64,000 nucleotides of DNA from Ammoniphilus resinae (GTDB lineage: Bacteria > Bacillota > Bacilli > Aneurinibacillales > RAOX-1), in assembly GCF_017873965.1 (NCBI RefSeq), contig NZ_JAGGKT010000001.1, positions 682,001 to 746,000 on the forward strand. The letters are read 5' to 3'. Position 1 is the first letter of the stretch. Every line of letters begins with the position of its first letter. The position numbers and the translations under genes are program-made. The notes beneath the pieces were generated by a model. It was not told the origin of the DNA, ran no database searches, and saw only the letters and a list, made by a program, of their open reading frames with translations. This document shows positions 11,056 through 19,648 of the stretch, one piece after another.

Positions 11056-11322
11056 GTGCAAAAGGAAAAGTTGGCGAAAAAAATCTACTTGTGGACACTG
11101 GGGATATATATTTTTTTGGTTGCTGTACTCAGCTATCTAGGCGGTGACCTGGGCCAAATTTCATCTGAGATGTACTGGAATATTGTTGGGATTTTGACCG
11201 TAATCATGCTCTTATCAGGGGTTCCTTGGGTAATTGTGATGGACCGTGAACAGAGAAGAACAGTTCTAATTGGATTAGCCTTGACGTCTGTTTTTTGGAT
11301 GATAAAGATTTGGTTGTCTTAG
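11056..11322 (+). CDS. Small three-segment membrane protein in the Tad locus
   Basis: The 88-residue product has three predicted membrane segments, at about 11-28, 39-62 and 70-87, with few charged residues except at the loops. No family is recognised. The GTG at 11056 is preferred because AAGGTGATC, an excellent ribosome site, lies five bases before it. An in-frame GTG at 11047 would overlap that site. It sits between the large secreted protein and the SLH lipoprotein on the same strand. It could be a partner of either, or an immunity-like protein if the upstream gene were a toxin. That is speculation. Confidence 0.65.
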   Translation: MQKEKLAKKIYLWTLGIYIFLVAVLSYLGGDLGQISSEMYWNIVGILTVIMLLSGVPWVIVMDREQRRTVLIGLALTSVFWMIKIWLS

Positions 11323-11335
11323 ACAAGGAGTGGAG

Positions 11336-12718
11336 ATGCGCATGGTAAGGCAGGGATTAATTCTTTTTCTATTATTGGTTTTGTTAATGTCAGGATGTTC
11401 AAGTGACCCAGATAAACTAGTGCCTGATGCCTCCATTCCATCTCCTTCTACAACAACTATGAAACCGGTGGATTCCGAGGATGAAACGACTGCTGTCAAG
11501 ATTAAAGTTATCTTTCCCCCATCTCAAATAGAAGAGGGACCTGTGGAAGCAAAAGATATTTCCGGACATCCCGCTGAAGGAAACATTCAGGTTCTGCTTC
11601 AATCGGGTGCCGTGAAGTTGAAAGAGATTGGGCAGTTCAAGCCGGATGAACCGATTACTAGAGGAGAGTTTATTTCCTGGATGTACGGGTATGATTCCAA
11701 AAGGATTAAACCCCATATTCCTAAGCGAAGCAGCTATTCAGATTTGAACAAGGATCATCCCTTTTACCCGATTGTAGAGGGGATTACAGCAGCCGGAATT
11801 GTTATGGGTTATCCGGATGGAACTATTGGACTGGATCGGATGTTGACCAGGCAGGAAATCGGGCAAATCTGGGGTAGATATCAATTGCATGGGAATGTCC
11901 TAAATCCAATCGAAAATACGAAAATGCTCGTTCGATTTGCAGACAAGGATGAAATTGGGGAAGAGTTTATTTACGCTGTGGCTAGCTACCTCAATGTATA
12001 TCAGGAAATTTTCGGCAAGCTGACTCAATTTGAACCGCAAAAAGAGGTTACAAGGGCGCAAGCAGCCAGTTGGATTGTTCAAGCTCCGGAAAATGTAACG
12101 AAGTTGAATCAGATTCAGGAAGAGCCCTTAAATGAAAATGAAAGTTTGGAAAATGCACAGGTGGTGGAAGTGGTTGATTTGGCTAATCATCCTGTGCAAA
12201 AACAGATTGTTTCCCTCATTGAAGCAGGAGTTATTAAGGTAGAAAATGATCAACACGTTCATCCTGACGATATGATTACTCGACGTGAATTTATTGAGTG
12301 GATGTATGAACATGACCCTAAAGGTATCGAACAAGTTAACCCTAGTCAATCTTCGTTTCCTGATGTTTCCATAAGTGACCCGCTTTATGAGGTGGTTGAG
12401 GGATTGATCGCGAAAAATCGAATCATAGGGCAGCCGGATGGTACGCTTCAACTGGATAAGACTCTGACAAGGGAAGAACTGGCCCTCTTGTGGGGGATCT
12501 ATAAGCAGCACCAAGCAGTTATTGACCATGCTGAATTTGTCAAAAATCCCTTAAACTATGCAAAGGATGGCGACCAGGTGGATGAGTATTTTCAATATGC
12601 TGTTGGAGCGTATTACCCCTATTTTGATGAGGTTTTTGGGAATACACCGATTATCAACCCACAGGGGGAAGTCACCCGGGCAGAAGCGGCACTTTGGATT
12701 ACCGAAACATCGAATTAG
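11336..12718 (+). CDS. SLH-domain lipoprotein with an internal duplication
   Basis: The 460-residue product starts with a lipoprotein signal ending in LMSGC, with lipidation expected at Cys21. The rest is two related halves of about 175 residues (roughly 75-255 and 275-455). Each contains S-layer-homology-like sequence: ITRGEFISWMYGYD / ITRREFIEWMYEHD, then GYPDGTIGLDRMLTRQE / GQPDGTLQLDKTLTREE, ending in VTRAQAASWI / VTRAEAALWI. SLH domains bind secondary cell-wall polymer. A membrane-anchored SLH protein inside a Tad cluster suggests a wall anchor or conduit for the pilus (inference). ATG at 11336 follows AAGGAG. Confidence 0.8.
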   Translation: MRMVRQGLILFLLLVLLMSGCSSDPDKLVPDASIPSPSTTTMKPVDSEDETTAVKIKVIFPPSQIEEGPVEAKDISGHPAEGNIQVLLQSGAVKLKEIGQFKPDEPITRGEFISWMYGYDSKRIKPHIPKRSSYSDLNKDHPFYPIVEGITAAGIVMGYPDGTIGLDRMLTRQEIGQIWGRYQLHGNVLNPIENTKMLVRFADKDEIGEEFIYAVASYLNVYQEIFGKLTQFEPQKEVTRAQAASWIVQAPENVTKLNQIQEEPLNENESLENAQVVEVVDLANHPVQKQIVSLIEAGVIKVENDQHVHPDDMITRREFIEWMYEHDPKGIEQVNPSQSSFPDVSISDPLYEVVEGLIAKNRIIGQPDGTLQLDKTLTREELALLWGIYKQHQAVIDHAEFVKNPLNYAKDGDQVDEYFQYAVGAYYPYFDEVFGNTPIINPQGEVTRAEAALWITETSN

Positions 12719-12733
12719 TGAAGGGGAATTGGA

Positions 12734-13438
12734 ATGACAAAACTACGCGATGAAAACGGCAGCATCTCAATCCTTGCCATATACACTGTACTCCTCGTGG
12801 TTGCGGCAACCTTCCTTATTTCACACTTTTTCCATGGCTATGTCGTCAAACGGCAATCACAAAATGTCGCAGACAGTGCAGCCCTTGCAGCGGTTCAAGT
12901 TTTAAAAGAAAAGTACGAAGAGGAAATGAAACAAAGAGTAGAGCTCGAGCTCCTAGACTTTTGGAATGAGATCAATTTTGAATTGGCTGATTGTTTGGCA
13001 ACCGGATTGACACCTTGTCTGACGAAAGAGGAGCTTGTTCAGGATAAAATTCAAAATCCCGACTTAGAAGCGAAGTTACTTGCCTATTTGCTTTATCCAG
13101 CAGGTGAGATAGATTGGCTTCTCGTTATGAAAGAACCTTATTTTGCAGGGGAATTTACCGCACGAAAAAACGGGGACGTACTATATGATGTTTGTCGCCG
13201 CGAGGCCAGTCTCATCCACTCCGTTTCCGTGGATTTAGCTAGTAAGAACCAAGGTGAAAATCAATTAAGCCTAACTTTTCCAGTGGAAGGAGAGCCAAAG
13301 CTGCTTGTGGAAGGTTCCAAAAAATTGGAGGTGGACACCATCGTGCAATTTAGTGGCGATATTCCATCTGCTTCCGCAGCAGGAATTAGTGCAGATTTCG
13401 ATATCGATGTATCGCACAAGACCCCATTTACCTTTTAA
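12734..13438 (+). CDS. TadG-like protein (Tad pilus accessory)
   Basis: The 234-residue protein opens with a short polar leader (ENGSISILAIYT), one membrane segment at about 14-36, and the QSQNVADSAALAAVQVL helix that characterises TadE/TadG-like proteins. The extracytoplasmic remainder of about 190 residues matches nothing I recognise. The leader lacks the Glu at mature position 5 found in Flp and TadE here, so peptidase processing is doubtful. It follows the SLH lipoprotein by 15 bases with a GAAGGGGAA ribosome site. Confidence 0.7.
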   Translation: MTKLRDENGSISILAIYTVLLVVAATFLISHFFHGYVVKRQSQNVADSAALAAVQVLKEKYEEEMKQRVELELLDFWNEINFELADCLATGLTPCLTKEELVQDKIQNPDLEAKLLAYLLYPAGEIDWLLVMKEPYFAGEFTARKNGDVLYDVCRREASLIHSVSVDLASKNQGENQLSLTFPVEGEPKLLVEGSKKLEVDTIVQFSGDIPSASAAGISADFDIDVSHKTPFTF

Positions 13439-13503
13439 ATTCAAATAAATTCCTTTCTTGCTGGATAGATTAATAAGGAATTTAAGCGAAAGGATGGGTC
13501 AAG

Positions 13504-13650
13504 TTGGAGCAAAAGAAAGTTAAAACCAAGGGTTCGTACGAAGATATGTCTCAAGTGACAGACCTAGAGAAAAATACGATTGAAGGCGCAATAGATGTCG
13601 TTGAAGGTGCTGCAAACATCGAGGTCGAGGTGCCCGAGGAGAAAAAGTAA
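13504..13650 (+). CDS. Small acidic protein at the end of the Tad operon
   Basis: A 48-residue ORF starts at TTG with AAAGGATGG upstream and ends 16 bases before a strong terminator. The product has a basic first ten residues (MEQKKVKTKG) and an acidic remainder ending in EVPEEKK, with no membrane segment or Cys. It is not a repeat and reads as a normal codon pattern, so I consider it probably real but unproven. No function can be assigned. Confidence 0.5.
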   Translation: MEQKKVKTKGSYEDMSQVTDLEKNTIEGAIDVVEGAANIEVEVPEEKK

Positions 13651-13666
13651 CCCACATGTTAAAGAG

Positions 13667-13700
13667 ACCCTACTAAAATATAAATGTTTAGTAGGGTTTT
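13667..13700 (+). terminator. Intrinsic terminator of the Tad operon
   Basis: An 11-base stem, ACCCTACTAAA paired with TTTAGTAGGGT around a nine-base loop, runs into TTTTG. It closes the Tad locus after the small acidic ORF. Confidence 0.85.
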
Positions 13701-13792
13701 GTTATCAGGAGAATTTTTATAAAATAATTTTTGCGGGACAACGTTGAGTTCTGGATTTTTTTTAAAAGACTAATTTACAAAGGGGAATGACA

Positions 13793-14332
13793 ATGTCAAA
13801 AATTCATATTGTTGGAATATGTGGGAGTCTGCGGAAAAATTCCCAAAACCGTGGATTATTGCGCGCTTTTGAGCAGGAACTGCCTGATCATGTGAAGTTT
13901 ACACTGGCGGATCTTTCGGAGATTCCATTTTTTAATCAAGACCAAGAAAATCCCTATCCAGACGCCGTGTTAAAACTAAAAGAGCTAGTCAATTCTGCCG
14001 ATGCCTTGATCATCAGCACACCTGAGTATAACCTTTCATATCCTGGTTTCCTTAAAAATGCATTAGAATGGTTATCTCGCCGGACCTTGCAAGCAAAACT
14101 GGCAGGGAAGCCTGTGGCTCTTATCGGAGCAGCAGCGATAAGTGTCAATGTCTCACAAAGCCACCTGCGTGATGTGATGTTCGCCTTAAATATGAAAGTC
14201 CTGGGTCGCCCCATCGTGCATGTTGGAAATAGCCGCACCAAGTTTGATGAGGAAGGAAATCTGACGGATCTTGTGACCAAGGATTTATTGGTGCAGTTAA
14301 AGGACGCACTGATTGATGCGGTTAAAGGATGA
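13793..14332 (+). CDS. NADPH-dependent FMN reductase family protein
   Basis: The 179-residue protein has the flavodoxin-like fold of the FMN_red family. The FMN phosphate loop GICGSLRKNSQNRG lies at residues 8-21 and the TPEYNLSYPGFLKNALEW motif contacts the isoalloxazine ring. Relatives reduce quinones, azo dyes, chromate or free flavin using NADPH, and the true substrate is unknown. ATG at 13793 follows AAAGGGG at good spacing. The gene has its own upstream AT-rich region and looks monocistronic. Confidence 0.85.
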   Translation: MSKIHIVGICGSLRKNSQNRGLLRAFEQELPDHVKFTLADLSEIPFFNQDQENPYPDAVLKLKELVNSADALIISTPEYNLSYPGFLKNALEWLSRRTLQAKLAGKPVALIGAAAISVNVSQSHLRDVMFALNMKVLGRPIVHVGNSRTKFDEEGNLTDLVTKDLLVQLKDALIDAVKG

Positions 14333-14365
14333 TCGGCTCTACTTGGTAGTCTTGACGGACACTAG

Positions 14366-14452
14366 GAGCCTGTCAATTTATTGTGGAAAGTGAATGGGAC
14401 GGTTTCAATAAGTGGAGAAACTCCGGTTCATTCACAATAAATCGACAGGCTC
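14366..14452. repeat. 87-bp imperfect palindrome with 20-bp terminal inverted repeats
   Basis: GAGCCTGTCAATTTATTGTG at 14366-14385 is inverted at 14433-14452 with one mismatch in 20. The interior (14386-14432) also pairs partly, with GGTTTC near 14401 against GAAAC near 14417. The element lies between the FMN reductase stop and the enolase-superfamily gene. It has no T-run, so it is not a typical intrinsic terminator, and its size and ends suggest a MITE or transposon-derived remnant. Confidence 0.7.
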
Positions 14453-14592
14453 ACCAGTTCCGTTATGTGTGACAAAAAGGCTGTTCATGTTATTCTTCGC
14501 TATTTCGCGTCCACTCTTAAAACGCCTAATGTTAATAATTGACTAAAATTTAAAAGAATAGTAATATCTTTGATAATAGTGGAGGTGGAGTC

Positions 14593-15711
14593 GTGAAAAT
14601 TCTAGATATCGAAGCAATCCCCTTAAGATACACGATGGATAATCCGATCTGGGATGCGCAGCATTTTATCCCGTTTAGGCAGACGCTGCTAGTTAAAGTA
14701 TATACCGATGAGGGAATTATTGGATATGGTGAGGCCGCAAGTTTTGGCGGCCCAATGATAACGACGAAAACGATGATTGAAGAGGAGCTAAAACCTTATT
14801 TTGTGGGAAAGGATCCTTTTCGGGTGGAACTCCTATGGGACCAGGTGTTTCATGGGACGATTCAGCATGGAAGAAAAGGAATTGTCATCGCAGCATTAAG
14901 TGGCATCGACATTGCTCTTTGGGATATCATCGGGAAAGCAGCGAATCAACCTTTGTATAAATTACTGGGCGGGTATCGCGATCAGGTGCAAGCGTATGCT
15001 AGTTCAGGTTTTTACAGTGAGGGAAGAACGAATGCCAAACTATGCGAAGACATGGAGAGCTATGTTGAATCTGGATTTAAGACGATAAAAATGAAAGTCG
15101 GGGGAATGAGTCCTAAGGAAGACCTGCAAAGAGTAATTGATGTTCGGAAAAATATTGGGGAGGATATTGATCTCGCGGTTGACGCAAACAGCAATTGGGA
15201 TGTTCCTACAGCAAAATGGATGAGTAGACGCTTGGAAGAATTAAATATTAAATGGATCGAGGAGCCTGTTCTTCCGGATGATGTGGGAGGTTCTGCGGAG
15301 GTAGCAAGAAACACGATCATCCCTATTGCCGGTTATGAACAAGAGGTCACCCGGTACGGGTTTAAAACCCTCATTGAGCAAAAAGCGGTACATATTGTTC
15401 AGCCCGATGTGATTTGGTCCGGTGGAATAACGGAAAGCAAAAAGATCGCCGCATTAGCAGCTGTGAACCATCTGCCTTGTATCCCTCATGTCTTTTCCTC
15501 TGGGGTTTGTTTAGCGGCAAATTTACATTTTATTGCATCCATTCCAAATGGAAGTTTAGTAGAACTCGATCGGAATCCGAATCCTTTGAGAGATCTTCTG
15601 ATCAATGATTCGTTGCTGCCGGAACAAAATGCTATCATCACACTGCCGGACAAGCCCGGTTTGGGAATAGATATAAATGATGAGATCGTATCTAAATACC
15701 GCGTAGATTAA
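14593..15711 (+). CDS. Mandelate racemase/muconate lactonizing enzyme family protein
   Basis: An enolase-superfamily enzyme of 372 residues. The N-terminal capping domain ends near 125. The barrel carries the KMK base motif near residue 166, metal ligands in DANSN (about 197), WIEEP (about 223) and GYEQE (about 248), and a PHVF histidine near 301. A KxK plus His pattern is that of the mandelate racemase subgroup, which includes acid-sugar dehydratases and lactone cycloisomerases. The substrate cannot be read from the sequence. GTG start with GGAGGTGGAG eight bases upstream. An aldolase/dehydrogenase pair about 5 kb away could act in a related sugar-acid pathway (inference). Confidence 0.85.
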   Translation: MKILDIEAIPLRYTMDNPIWDAQHFIPFRQTLLVKVYTDEGIIGYGEAASFGGPMITTKTMIEEELKPYFVGKDPFRVELLWDQVFHGTIQHGRKGIVIAALSGIDIALWDIIGKAANQPLYKLLGGYRDQVQAYASSGFYSEGRTNAKLCEDMESYVESGFKTIKMKVGGMSPKEDLQRVIDVRKNIGEDIDLAVDANSNWDVPTAKWMSRRLEELNIKWIEEPVLPDDVGGSAEVARNTIIPIAGYEQEVTRYGFKTLIEQKAVHIVQPDVIWSGGITESKKIAALAAVNHLPCIPHVFSSGVCLAANLHFIASIPNGSLVELDRNPNPLRDLLINDSLLPEQNAIITLPDKPGLGIDINDEIVSKYRVD

Positions 15712-15717
15712 GGGGCA

Positions 15718-15757
15718 AGGGGGACGCCAAAACCAACGTCCCCCTCTTATTATTTTT
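15718..15757. terminator. Convergent terminator between the enolase-family gene and the dipeptidase
   Basis: AGGGGGACG at 15718-15726 pairs with CGTCCCCCT at 15737-15745 around a ten-base loop. A T-rich run follows on the plus strand and overlaps the dipeptidase stop codon. It serves the plus-strand gene. The minus-strand side lacks a good T-run. Confidence 0.75.
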
Positions 15758-17126
15758 TTTCTCCTAATTTCTCAATTTCCTGCAAAAAGTAACTGATTGT
15801 GAGAAGCCCCGTATCAAAGTTCTCCAGATGAAAATGTTCATTCGGTGCGTGGAAGTTTTCTTCAGGCAAGCCAAAGCCCATCATGACAACTGGAAGCTCT
15901 AGCAAGCGCCCGAATGTTTCCACAATGGGAATCGATCCTCCCATCCGGGTAAATGCTGGGGCAACACCGTAAGCCTGTTCATAAGCTCGAGCGGCGGCTT
16001 GGATGGCTTCATCGTCAAAAGGGGTCACGAACGGTTTTCCTTTATCAAAGCGAATTACTTCTGCCGTCACACCCGCAGGCAAGTGGTTATGTACATGCTT
16101 TTCAATCAAATCAAGAATTTGTTCAGGATCCTGATCAGGCACGAGGCGGCAGGTGATTTTGGCATGGGCCTCGGAGGGGATAATGGTCTTTGTCCCTTCT
16201 CCCTGGAAGCCTCCCCAAATCCCATTAACCTCTAAGGTCGGTCTTGCCCAGCTTCGTTCAAGGGCAGTGTACCCTTGTTCACCGAATAAGGCAGGCACTC
16301 CTAATTCTTTTTGCAGATCTTTATCCGTTTGGCCCAACGCCGTGAAAGCTTCCCTTTCTTCTATAGAGAGCGGGACCACCTGGTCATAAAAGCCGTCTAC
16401 CGTTACTTTCCCTGAGTCATCATGCATTGATGCAAGTAGTTCTGCCAAGGCATGAATGGGGTTTTGCACAGCCCCGCCATATAAACCGGAATGAAGGTCT
16501 CCTTTGGGGCCTTTTAGGTTGATTTGCAGCCCGCAGAGTCCGCGAAGTCCGTAGCAGATTGCAGGTTTTCCTTTTCCAAGCATAGTCGTGTCGGAAATAA
16601 CGAGCATATCTGCAGCCAACAACTCTTTATGCTGTTCGACGAATTCATCCAGGTTTGGACTGCCGACTTCCTCTTCCCCTTCGAGGCAAAACTTTATGTT
16701 TACAGGTAGTTTCCCCTCACTTTTCATAAAGGCCTCAGCAGATTTTAAATGCATAAAGACCTGACCTTTGTCGTCCGTGGCCCCTCTGGCATAAATTTTC
16801 TCATCGCGAATGGCTGGCTCGAAAGGCGGTGAATCCCAAAGATGAAGGGGATCGACCGGCTGTACATCATAATGACCGTAAATTAACACTGTGGGTTTTC
16901 CGGGAGCATGCAACCATTCCCCGTACACTACTGGATTACCTTTCGTTGGTAATAACTCGACGCGCTTCATGCCGAATGATTTAAGTTGATCCGCCAGCCA
17001 CTCTGCCGCTTTTTGGATATCGGTTTTATGTTCGGACAAGGCACTGATACTTGGAATTGACAGAAACTCTTGCAGCTGCTTTAAATGTTCTGAACGATGT
17101 TCAGTAAAATAAGATTTTAAATTCAT
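15750..17126 (-). CDS. M20 family dipeptidase
   Basis: A zinc metallopeptidase of 458 residues of the M20/ArgE/DapE family, annotated in relatives as a dipeptidase. Visible metal motifs are IYGHYDVQP (His and Asp), RGATDDKGQ (bridging Asp), EGEEEVGSPNL (catalytic Glu pair), VISDT, and a C-terminal FHAPNEHF with the last His ligand. The substrate is probably a small peptide. It stands alone on the minus strand, 24 bases downstream of the TVP38 gene, and may be cotranscribed with it. Confidence 0.9.
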   Translation of the reverse strand: MNLKSYFTEHRSEHLKQLQEFLSIPSISALSEHKTDIQKAAEWLADQLKSFGMKRVELLPTKGNPVVYGEWLHAPGKPTVLIYGHYDVQPVDPLHLWDSPPFEPAIRDEKIYARGATDDKGQVFMHLKSAEAFMKSEGKLPVNIKFCLEGEEEVGSPNLDEFVEQHKELLAADMLVISDTTMLGKGKPAICYGLRGLCGLQINLKGPKGDLHSGLYGGAVQNPIHALAELLASMHDDSGKVTVDGFYDQVVPLSIEEREAFTALGQTDKDLQKELGVPALFGEQGYTALERSWARPTLEVNGIWGGFQGEGTKTIIPSEAHAKITCRLVPDQDPEQILDLIEKHVHNHLPAGVTAEVIRFDKGKPFVTPFDDEAIQAAARAYEQAYGVAPAFTRMGGSIPIVETFGRLLELPVVMMGFGLPEENFHAPNEHFHLENFDTGLLTISYFLQEIEKLGEKK

Positions 17127-17150
17127 TAATGAACCATCCTTTCTTAAGGC

Positions 17151-17816
17151 CTAATCTCCATTTTTACCAAAAATCCCCTTTCTTTTCACAAATAAATAAA
17201 TGGCAAGCAAGATGACAAGGATAATCAGCAGTTTGCCACTGTGTTTTTCGAAATGGATCAAATAATGACCAAGAAGCGATTCGATAAAAGCGACCCAAAG
17301 ATTACCAATCCACGTAGCTAAAATAAAGGATCTCCCTTTTAAACGGGAAATACCAGCTGCAAGATTAATTAGACTAGAAGGCACAACGGCAATAATTCGT
17401 GAAACTAGAATCGTTTTAAAGCCATGATTGGATGTAAATGTGTTAAACTTTTTAAAATAGGGAGAGGCCCCTACCTTGTTTTCAGCCCATTCCCGGGCTA
17501 TATATCTCGCCGTTAAGAACGCGGCAATGGCCCCTAAACTGGTTGCGATCCAGCTAATGATAAAACCAAAATAAAAGCCAAAGAGGAGAACGCTCACTCC
17601 AGCAAGAATAATAAATGGCAAATAAGGAAAGAAAGCTTGTATAAAAATGGCCAAAAACATGAGGATTATGGCCTTCCAACCATAGGATTCCACGTGCCTG
17701 GCAATTAGATCGACATCTCCACTGAGGAGAAGTTGGCCTACCTTTGAATGATATAATAGGAAGGCAACAACGAGAACGATAACGAGTATGGATATTTTTT
17801 TGAAAATGATGACCAC
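17151..17816 (-). CDS. TVP38/TMEM64 family membrane protein
   Basis: A 221-residue integral membrane protein with five or six hydrophobic segments and the VTT/DedA-like core (FPYLPFIILAGVSVLLFG, the AAFLTARYIAREWAENK segment, and SRIIAVVPSSLINLAAG). Bacterial relatives of this family are linked to lipid scrambling or membrane homeostasis, but the role here is unknown. The GTG start at 17816 sits only one base after an AGGA, so the true start may lie slightly downstream. Confidence 0.8.
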   Translation of the reverse strand: MVIIFKKISILVIVLVVAFLLYHSKVGQLLLSGDVDLIARHVESYGWKAIILMFLAIFIQAFFPYLPFIILAGVSVLLFGFYFGFIISWIATSLGAIAAFLTARYIAREWAENKVGASPYFKKFNTFTSNHGFKTILVSRIIAVVPSSLINLAAGISRLKGRSFILATWIGNLWVAFIESLLGHYLIHFEKHSGKLLIILVILLAIYLFVKRKGIFGKNGD

Positions 17817-17925
17817 ATCCTAAATTTAACACTCTTATAAAAGGGTACCATTATCCTATGTGAAAGGAAACTATTTTTCTCCTTCCACTCTTTTAATGTC
17901 AAAAAATGTTCCGGGGAGAGAAGCT

Positions 17926-18717
17926 GTGAAAGATAAAGGGATTTCCATCCTATTAAGTATTTCTATTCTATTTACTTTGGTCCTTTTGGGTGGCCTTAGT
18001 TGGGCGCTAAAGAGTTATCTTTTTGAATCGCAAAAGGTGGTTGAACTGCCAAAGCAACTGGTGGAGGAACAACCAGGCGAGAAGAATACCCAAAAAGAGG
18101 GGAAGTTTATTCTCGCACTAGGTGATTCCTTAACACGTGGCACGGGGGATCCAACCGGTAAGGGATATATTGGACAATTAATTGATGAGCTGCAAAGCAA
18201 ATCAAAAGAGAAAATCACTTTATCCAATATGGGAATCAAAGGACAAACTTCTGCACAGCTATTATCCCAGATTAAGGAGAAAGAAATACAGCGGCAAATG
18301 GCTGAAGCTGACTATATTTTGTTAACGATCGGCGGAAATGATTTATTCCAGCAAGGACAGACCTTGGTTGATCCAAGTCCTACGATGATTGAACCATTGC
18401 AAAAAGCTTATCTCAAAAATTTGCGAGAAATTTTGCAACAGCTTCGAACGTTGAACAAAGATGCGACAATTTTTATGATTGGCTTGTATAATCCATTTAG
18501 CTATCTAGATGATACGCTGCATACTTCACAGATTGTCCGGGAGTGGAACTATCAAAGTTCTGAGGTTTGTGCCGAATTCCCTTTGATTGTCTATGTACCG
18601 ACCTTTGACTTGTTTCAATTAAAAGCAGAGGACTACTTGTACTCTGATAAGTTTCATCCAAATGGAGAAGGATACCGGCTAATTGCTGAACGCGTAGCTT
18701 CATTAATTAACTGGTGA
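17926..18717 (+). CDS. Membrane-anchored SGNH/GDSL hydrolase
   Basis: The 263-residue protein has an N-terminal membrane anchor at about 6-30 and an extracytoplasmic SGNH hydrolase domain. Block I is LALGDSLTRG, block III is TIGGNDLF and block V is DKFHPNGEGY, giving the Ser-Gly-Asn-His set. It resembles YpmR-type lipases/esterases of Bacillus; the substrate is unknown. GTG at 17926 follows GGGGAGAG at ideal spacing. An in-frame ATG at 17860 would add 22 residues without a ribosome site. It precedes an ABC-2 exporter by 16 bases, suggesting one transcript. Confidence 0.83.
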   Translation: MKDKGISILLSISILFTLVLLGGLSWALKSYLFESQKVVELPKQLVEEQPGEKNTQKEGKFILALGDSLTRGTGDPTGKGYIGQLIDELQSKSKEKITLSNMGIKGQTSAQLLSQIKEKEIQRQMAEADYILLTIGGNDLFQQGQTLVDPSPTMIEPLQKAYLKNLREILQQLRTLNKDATIFMIGLYNPFSYLDDTLHTSQIVREWNYQSSEVCAEFPLIVYVPTFDLFQLKAEDYLYSDKFHPNGEGYRLIAERVASLINW

Positions 18718-18733
18718 AAGCGGGGGAATCAGC

Positions 18734-19648
18734 TTGAGTGAGGAAATTTTAGTCGTTGAAAATTTAAGTAAGACCATAAAGAGGAAAGAAATTGTCAAAG
18801 AACTAAGCTTTTCCCTTCGTGCAGGAGAGGTATTCGGCTTTCTTGGACCAAATGGGGCGGGAAAGACAACCACGATTCGTATGTTGGTTGGGTTAATTAA
18901 ACCTACCTCCGGATCGATCAAGATCTGTGGCTATAATTTAGCCACTCATTTTAAGGAAGCGCTGAACTGTCTAGGCTGTATTGTTGAGAACCCAGAGCTG
19001 TATCCCTATTTAAGCGGAATGGAGAATTTGCAGCATTTTGCGCGGATGCTTGATCATGTGACGAAAGAAAGAATCTTGGAAGTGGTAGAGATGGTTGGAT
19101 TAGAGAATCGAGTTCATGACTTGGTCAAGACCTACTCACTTGGAATGAGGCAGCGTTTGGGGATCGCGCAGGCCTTGTTGGGAAATCCCAAGCTGCTAAT
19201 TTTAGACGAACCGACAAATGGGCTCGATCCGGCAGGAATACGTGAAATGAGAGAATTTATCCGGCAGTTAGCGAAGACAAATGGCTTGAGCGTTCTGGTG
19301 TCCAGTCATTTATTAAGCGAAGTTCAGCTGTTATGTGATCGGGTAGGGATTATTTCCAAAGGTGAGCTTCTTCACGTTGCTTCTGTAGAGCAATTGCTTT
19401 CTGAGCAGGAAAGATTGATTTGGAGGGTGAGACCTGCCCATTTAGCCTTGCAGATTCTTCAAGGGTATACCGAGATAAAAGGGGAATCTTCTGACGGGTT
19501 GATTATCACACCCTATGAGGAAGAAAAAGTCTCTTTGTGGAATCGAGTACTAATTGAGGGAGGGGTAGAAATCTTAGAAATGCATAGACGGCTTCCAACT
19601 TTAGAGGATATGTTTATGGAATGGACAGGAGGGCAATCCATTGATTAA
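18734..19648 (+). CDS. ABC-2 type transporter, ATP-binding protein
   Basis: This 304-residue ATPase has Walker A GPNGAGKTT (about 39-47), Q-loop region, signature YSLGMRQRLGIAQ (about 136-148), and Walker B LLILDEPTNGLDP (about 154-166). The C-terminal extension is of the bacitracin/BcrA type. It starts with TTG after GCGGGGGAA. The permease gene overlaps its end by eight bases. Exported substrate unknown; the layout fits drug, peptide or lipid export. Confidence 0.9.
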   Translation: MSEEILVVENLSKTIKRKEIVKELSFSLRAGEVFGFLGPNGAGKTTTIRMLVGLIKPTSGSIKICGYNLATHFKEALNCLGCIVENPELYPYLSGMENLQHFARMLDHVTKERILEVVEMVGLENRVHDLVKTYSLGMRQRLGIAQALLGNPKLLILDEPTNGLDPAGIREMREFIRQLAKTNGLSVLVSSHLLSEVQLLCDRVGIISKGELLHVASVEQLLSEQERLIWRVRPAHLALQILQGYTEIKGESSDGLIITPYEEEKVSLWNRVLIEGGVEILEMHRRLPTLEDMFMEWTGGQSID

